Assembly (NCBI GenBank): GCA_905221605.1
Contig: CAJNDS010002344.1
Coordinates: forward strand, 127,501-182,500
Source: Symbiodinium natans
Lineage: Eukaryota; Sar; Dinophyceae; Suessiales; Symbiodiniaceae
Reading direction: 5' to 3'
DNA: 55,000 nt
Numbering within the stretch: position 1 is the first letter of the stretch; each line of letters starts with the position of its first letter. Made by a program: the position numbers and the translations under genes. Below the pieces are notes generated by a model. That model ran no database searches. It saw nothing but the letters and a program-made list of their open reading frames with translations, and had not been told where the DNA came from. Shown here in pieces: positions 50,562 through 55,000 of this stretch.

Positions 50562-50823
50562 CTCTTCAGTTGCTAGCAAGCTATACATTGTTTAGGGTTT
50601 CGGGTTTAGGGTTTAGGGTCGGCAAATGATTTCGCCAAAGGCATTTTGCACCTTAGTAAGACAGTTCTGAGTTTTGCTTCATGAGATTCTGCCTGTTGGA
50701 CCCTTTTTCAAAATCCTATAAAGGGAATCTCAGGGCCACATTGGGAGTACATTCAGGAAACCTCTGAGGGGTACATCCCAAGTATGACTCCCTTGATGGT
50801 ATATTCCCGGCATGGCAGCAATT

Positions 50824-50900
50824 ACCCTAAACCCTAAACCCTAAACCCTAAACCCTAAACCCTAAACCCTAAACCCTAAACCCTAAACCCTAAACCCTAG
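50824..50900 (-). repeat. CCCTAAA array
   Basis: Eleven perfect C-strand heptamers. The following 400 nt are unique sequence without a supported gene, up to the fructose bisphosphatase region. Confidence 0.95.
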
Positions 50901-51316
50901 CAATGGCACCTCAGAGCTCCATCTTGCGCCGTGAGAGCATCGAATACGGATTTGTTTCTTAAGCCCTTTGTTCAAAAGGACAGTCCTCCTGTGTTCAAGC
51001 TGTAAGTAGCTAGATTAAGCTTTTGAATATGATCCAGCCCTCTGGATTGAGCGACCATCCCCTTATGACTGCGTAAATTGACGATGCACTGCATGCTACA
51101 CACATTAGCAACTTTTTTGTGTTGAGATCAATGCAGGCTTGCTGAAAACCCAAAGGCTAGCCCTTTGCTGCAGAGCCAACTAACTGAGCTAAAACTAGCT
51201 AGGCCCTTGGGATATTGCAAATTCCCCTTGTCTCAAGAGGATCATGTCTAGGAATATGTTTCAGAGGGTTTTAAGGGCCATCCTTGAATAAGACCGGATC
51301 TCAGCCGAGGTACATC

Positions 51317-51387
51317 ATGGGCAAGACCGGCGACAAGGACACCCCTAAACCCAGACTCTGAGCTGGTTCCCTCAAATCGTCGAGGTG
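51317..51387 (+). CDS. Possible first exon(s) of the fructose bisphosphatase gene
   Basis: ATG at 51317 opens MGKTGDKDT. From 51355 the frame TLSWFPQIVEV is open, and TL-x-x-F is the usual start of the mature FBPase N-terminus. The two pieces are out of frame. They become one frame (GDKDTLSWF) only if 14 nt, CCCCTAAACCCAGA or an equivalent shift, are removed; that is two degenerate telomeric heptamers. A 17-nt GA-AG intron (51338-51354) would also restore frame but is implausibly short. Tentative. Confidence 0.3.
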
Positions 51388-51540
51388 GCCGGCAAGTCGT
51401 TTAGGGTCTGGGCTTAGGGCTTAGGGCTTAGGGTTTGGGGTTTCAGACTCCCTAAACCCCCCAATCCCCGAACCCGAAGCAGGCAAAAACCTGGCCCCCT
51501 TCCTCCCCCGCCCCCCCCCAAAAAAAAAAAAAAAAAAACC

Positions 51541-51608
51541 TAAACCCTAAACCCTAAACCCTAAACCCTAAACCCTAAACCCTAAACCCTAAACCCTAAA
51601 CCCTAAAC
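51541..51608 (-). repeat. CCCTAAA array before the first clear FBPase exon
   Basis: About nine C-strand heptamers after poly-C/poly-A, ending eight nt before the acceptor at 51616. Confidence 0.95.
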
Positions 51609-51616
51609 CCCTCCAG

Positions 51617-53145
51617 GAGCTCGCCATCTTGCTCATGGCCTTGCAGCTGGCCTGCAAAGCCACCTCGCGAGCCTGCAATAAGGCTGGGTGATGCCTCGAA
51701 GGGCTTAAGGTTGAGGGTTTGGGGTTGTGAAGGTTTCGGGTTGTGGGCTTAGGGATTAGGGTTTCGAACATGAATCTGAAGATTGTTGCTGGGGTTTAGG
51801 ACTGAGGGTGACAGGCTGGGCCTTGGGATTTGTTCTAGAATTTTCAGGGTTTAGGACGAAGGGCTTCAGGGCGTTCAGGCTTTTGGGGCCGAATGTTCAG
51901 GGTGCTTAGGGCCTTTAGGGTCCTGGGGGCTTAATAAGGTTTTGCGGCCCAAACCCTAAACTCTGAACCCCAAACCCGAAACCCGAAACCCTAAACCCTA
52001 AAACCTAAACCCTAAACCCTAAACCCTAAACCCTAAACCCTAAGGTCCGTTAGATCCTTCCTTCCTAGCATCCTCAGGTCTTCAGGACTTTTGTGGATTT
52101 GTTGGCGCGCGGCTTTGGGGCAGCGTGGATTGTACTGTACCCTCCTTGCTGGAATTGCAGAGGGTTTAGGGTTTAGGGTTTAGGGTTTAGGGTTTAGGGT
52201 TTAGGGTTTAGAGCCCTGGTTGAAAGGTATACCTAGGCATGAACCCGAACAGTGGGAATCTCGATGAGTCTATGACCTCTACCTTTCCATTTCCCCAATT
52301 TCCCCAAAGCCCTCTATAATTTCAGTGTCGTGGGGCACATGTCAATCTGGTTTTCAAGCCCTTACACCGTAAACCCCTAAACCCCTAAACCCCTAAACCC
52401 CTAAACCCCTAAACCCCTAAACCCCTAAACCCCTAAACCCCTAAACCCCCAAACCCCTAAACCCCTAAACCCCTAAACCCCTAAACCCCTAAACCCCTAA
52501 ACCCCTAAACCCTAAACCCTATGTAGTCTTCGGGGTGATGAGGCCTAACTATGTTGTTTTCGAACGAGGGCTCCAACACAAAAAGAAGCGTTTCATGGGT
52601 TTGGCGCGGGGGGGGGCAATCCCGACACCCTAAACCTATAAACCCTAAACCCTAAACCCTAAACCCTAAACCCTAAACCCTAAACCCCAAACCTCTTACC
52701 CTGAAGGACCCTGTAGGCCCCAGACCCTTTTTTGCGTACAGGGTTATATACTGCATGCAGATGAGCACCCTTAACCTTAAACCCTAAACCCTAAACCCTA
52801 AACCCTAAACCCTAAACCTCAAACCACAGCGCAGGCAGGCATCGCCATGCTTTTCGGCCTTGCGGGCGAAGTGAACTCAACAGGCTCGCCCCTCCTCCAC
52901 CCCCCACGCCCCGCCGTCTCGCGGTTAAACAGGGTTTAGGGTTTAGGGTTTAGGGTTTAGGGTTTAGGGTTTAGGGTTTAGGGTTAAACCCTAAACCCTA
53001 AACCCGAAACCCTAAACTCTAAAACCCCCAGAAGCGCTAAAGCTAAAGGTTCGGCTGGGGCCGATGTCGAGTTCTGATTTTGCACTGTGGCTCAGTGCTG
53101 GAGTTGCTGAGGCTGGTTGAAGTCTTCCGGTTTCCAGATGAGCAG
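51617..53145 (+). CDS. fbp: Fructose-1,6-bisphosphatase, N-terminal exons (partial)
   Basis: Gluconeogenesis / Calvin-cycle phosphatase that removes the C1 phosphate of fructose 1,6-bisphosphate. Two exons are clear. 51617-51682 reads ELAILLMALQLACKATSRAC then NK and ends at a GC donor. 52835-52883 reads AGIAMLFGLAGEVNST and ends in phase 1. Together they match the conserved N-terminal helix and loop of class I FBPases (ELAILL...ACK...NKAGI...LFGLAGEVNSTG). A short third exon is likely at 53138-53145 or further (G|AT GAG CA gives DEQ, as in the family's GDEQKKLD). A possible next island at 53564-53620 reads KHELAVRAYAAF or SMSWPSELML, not decidable. The catalytic metal-site motifs (DPLDGSSN) are not in the window, so the gene continues past 55000. 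CCCTAAA arrays precede and G-strand arrays follow both exons. Confidence 0.75.
52374..52515 (-). repeat. CCCCTAAA octamer array
   Basis: About seventeen copies of the 8-mer CCCCTAAA, ending in canonical heptamers, inside the FBPase intron. Confidence 0.95.
52933..53008. repeat. Head-to-head TTTAGGG / CCCTAAA junction
   Basis: About eight G-strand heptamers (52933-52985) run straight into C-strand heptamers (52986-53008) through GGGTTAAACCC. This is a perfect inverted junction of telomeric arrays, shortly after the donor of the second FBPase exon. Confidence 0.9.
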
Positions 53146-53159
53146 TTCTCTAAGTTAGG

Positions 53160-55000
53160 GTTTAGGGTTTAGGGTTTAGGGTTTAGGGTTTAGGGTTTAG
53201 GGTTTAGGGTTTAGGGTTTAGGGCTCCTAAACTCCTAAACCCTTAAGTTCGTAGCATAATGTGGAGCCTTGTAAGGATTGCCTCTCTTTCAGGGAGTCTT
53301 GTACTGGTGCACCGCCTTGGAGTTTGGTTCCCGCCCCAGAAGGGTCCTGAGGCTTCTTGGTTGTGGCTTTGTGCCGTCCTCAGTAGTAAACCCTAAACCC
53401 TAAACCCTAAAGACTAAACCCTAAACCCTAAAACCCTAAACCCTAAACCCTAAAGACTAAACCCTAAACCCTAAACCCTAAAACCCTAAACCCTAAACCC
53501 TAAAACCCTAAACCCTAAACCCTAAACCCTAAACCCGGAGCGTGTGTATTCTCGTTGCGCCGCCCTCAGAAGCATGAGTTGGCCGTCCGAGCTTATGCTG
53601 CTTTCCCGTGGCAAAAGGACAAGGGTTTAGGCTTAGGGTTTAGGGGTTTGGGCTTTAGGGTTTAGGGGTTTAGGGGTTTAGGGGTTTTTAGGGGTTTTTA
53701 GGGTTTTTTAGGGTTTTTAGGGGTTTTTAGGTTTAAAAGTCTACGGTTTACGGTGTAAGGGCTTGAGGGCTGCCACTACTAATACATCAATTTTGAGCCG
53801 TGCTACTCTGCGGGCACACCGAAGCCGGGAGCTGCGTTCATCCTACACCCCTCAGCCCTCAAACCCCGAAAGCCAGGCCCTGTACCCCAGATTAGGGTTT
53901 AGGGTTTAGGGTTTAGGGTTTAGGGTTTAGGGTTTAGGGTTTAGGGTTTAGGGCCTATAAATCGCTCACCGGAAGCTACAGATGCCGCAAAAAGGCGGGA
54001 TTATCTAACCCTACCCTCGCACACGAAGTAGGGTTCATGTTCTGGTCTTTGATGCGTGTGTACCCCAGGTTTCCCACAGAGAATGGTGAGAGGCGTGTCT
54101 TCCGTGGGCATGCAAAAATGGTGAAAACTCTACTTGATACATTAGCCCGTGGACGGTCGGCCTTTTGGCATTCAGTTGGTTTTTAAGGGCTTACGGTTTA
54201 AGAGTATAGGGTTTAGGGTTTAGGCTTTAGGCTTTAGGGCCTATAAAGCCCTGAGCCCTAATTAAACCCTAAACCCCAAACCCCAAACCCCAAACCCCAA
54301 ACCCCAAACCCCAAACCCCAAACCCCAAACCTAAACCCTAAACCCTAAACCCTAAACCCTAAACCCTAAACCCTAAACCCTAAACCCTAAACCCTAAACC
54401 CTAAACCCTAAACCCTAAACCCTAAACCCTAAACCCTAAAACCCTAACCCTGAACCCCGGAACCCCAAACACTACGACCCTAGACACTTGTTTTCTGTTC
54501 CTTCGGTTTTTGGGGTTGCGGGCCGCGCGCTGCCAAGAGGCGATGATCAGAAGAAGTTGGATGCCCCTTTGCTGATCTCGTAACATAGCAAGATATGACC
54601 AGGCGGGTTAGGGGTTTAATTATGTTTTGGGATTTTCGATTTTTTGGGTTTAGGGTTTTAGGGTTTAGGGTTTAGGGTTTAGGGTTTTCGGTTTAGTGAG
54701 CTTCAAAGAGGAAGAAGCTGGTTCAGGCTTCTCTTTGGGGATTTTAAAACATCCTTCGAGCGCGAAAATCAGGCGCAAATCTCAGTCCTGATTTTGCACA
54801 GTCTTTTGCCCGTTGGGTCTTGGGGCCTCTTGGTCTCTTAGCCTTAGGCTCAAAATGGCCCAAAAAACCTTAAATAGCAAGGCCATTGGGGCCCAAAAAG
54901 TGCTCAACTAAGAGTCCTTTGAGCCTTAGGGCTACATGTGATGTATTAAGCAGGAGTTCCTACGGCGTAGGGTATCACAAAAAAGGCCAAGACATTTGAC
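53160..55000. repeat. Repeat-rich right edge within or beyond the FBPase gene
   Basis: TTTAGGG array at 53157-53223. CCCTAAA arrays with CCCTAAAG/AACCCTAAA slips at 53389-53535. A TTTTTAGGGG variant array at 53640-53730. TTTAGGG at 53892-53952. CCCCAAA heptamers at 54271-54331, then CCCTAAA at 54332-54440. 54073-54186 is open (FPTENGERRVFRGHAKMVKT...) without a recognised domain. 54840-54940 belongs to the CTCAAAATGGCCC repeat family. Confidence 0.6.

Noticed and set aside
1-55000. A true chromosome end or subtelomere
   Set aside because: The heptamer arrays are short, interstitial, on both strands and interleaved with exons. None is terminal or polarised along the window.

Overview
The window reads as nuclear DNA of a dinoflagellate, most likely Symbiodiniaceae. 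This is an inference from four traits: small exons in large introns, splice donors that are mostly GC or GA with AG|G acceptors, tandem gene copies on one strand, and an intronless ubiquitin-like/RCC1-type repeat gene of a style common in that group. No species is named. The sequence is saturated with plant/alveolate-type telomeric heptamers (TTTAGGG / CCCTAAA) at interstitial positions on both strands. Most long open frames are artefacts of these and other simple repeats. The real coding sequence is in 24-80 nt islands that had to be assembled by hand.

Layout. 394-1402: 3' part of an unrecognised gene whose three introns coincide with small terminal-inverted-repeat (TIR) elements. 2484-5985: a ~1.57-kb unit repeated about 2.2 times, with decayed copies of one exon of that gene. 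7653-17.1k and 17.67k-29926: two tandem same-strand copies of a WrbA/FQR1-type NAD(P)H:quinone oxidoreductase (flavodoxin-like) gene, with 13 and 12 recognised exons. All joins keep frame except one, which carries a one-base defect in copy A. 30-35.4k: isolated candidate exons among repeats. 35612-37069: intronless gene with a ubiquitin-like N-terminus and ten 41-residue RCC1-like repeats, decaying at its 3' end. 37411-38300: four or five phase-0 exons of an unrecognised gene. 38.3-51k: repeat-dominated DNA with scattered candidate exons. 51617-end: start of a fructose-1,6-bisphosphatase gene running off the window.

The main observation is a strand bias in the interstitial telomeric arrays. 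C-strand (CCCTAAA) arrays tend to sit upstream of acceptors and G-strand (TTTAGGG) arrays downstream of donors. Many introns are therefore 5'-(UUUAGGG)n...(CCCUAAA)n-3' and could fold back on themselves. The short TIR introns share that hairpin design. Several telomeric arrays interrupt otherwise recognisable TIR elements and are flanked by short direct repeats, so they look like insertions. The two quinone reductase copies share the four introns of their 3' half but none of those in their 5' half, which suggests intron turnover after duplication. Everything rests on reading the sequence by eye; no alignment, RNA data or database search was available.
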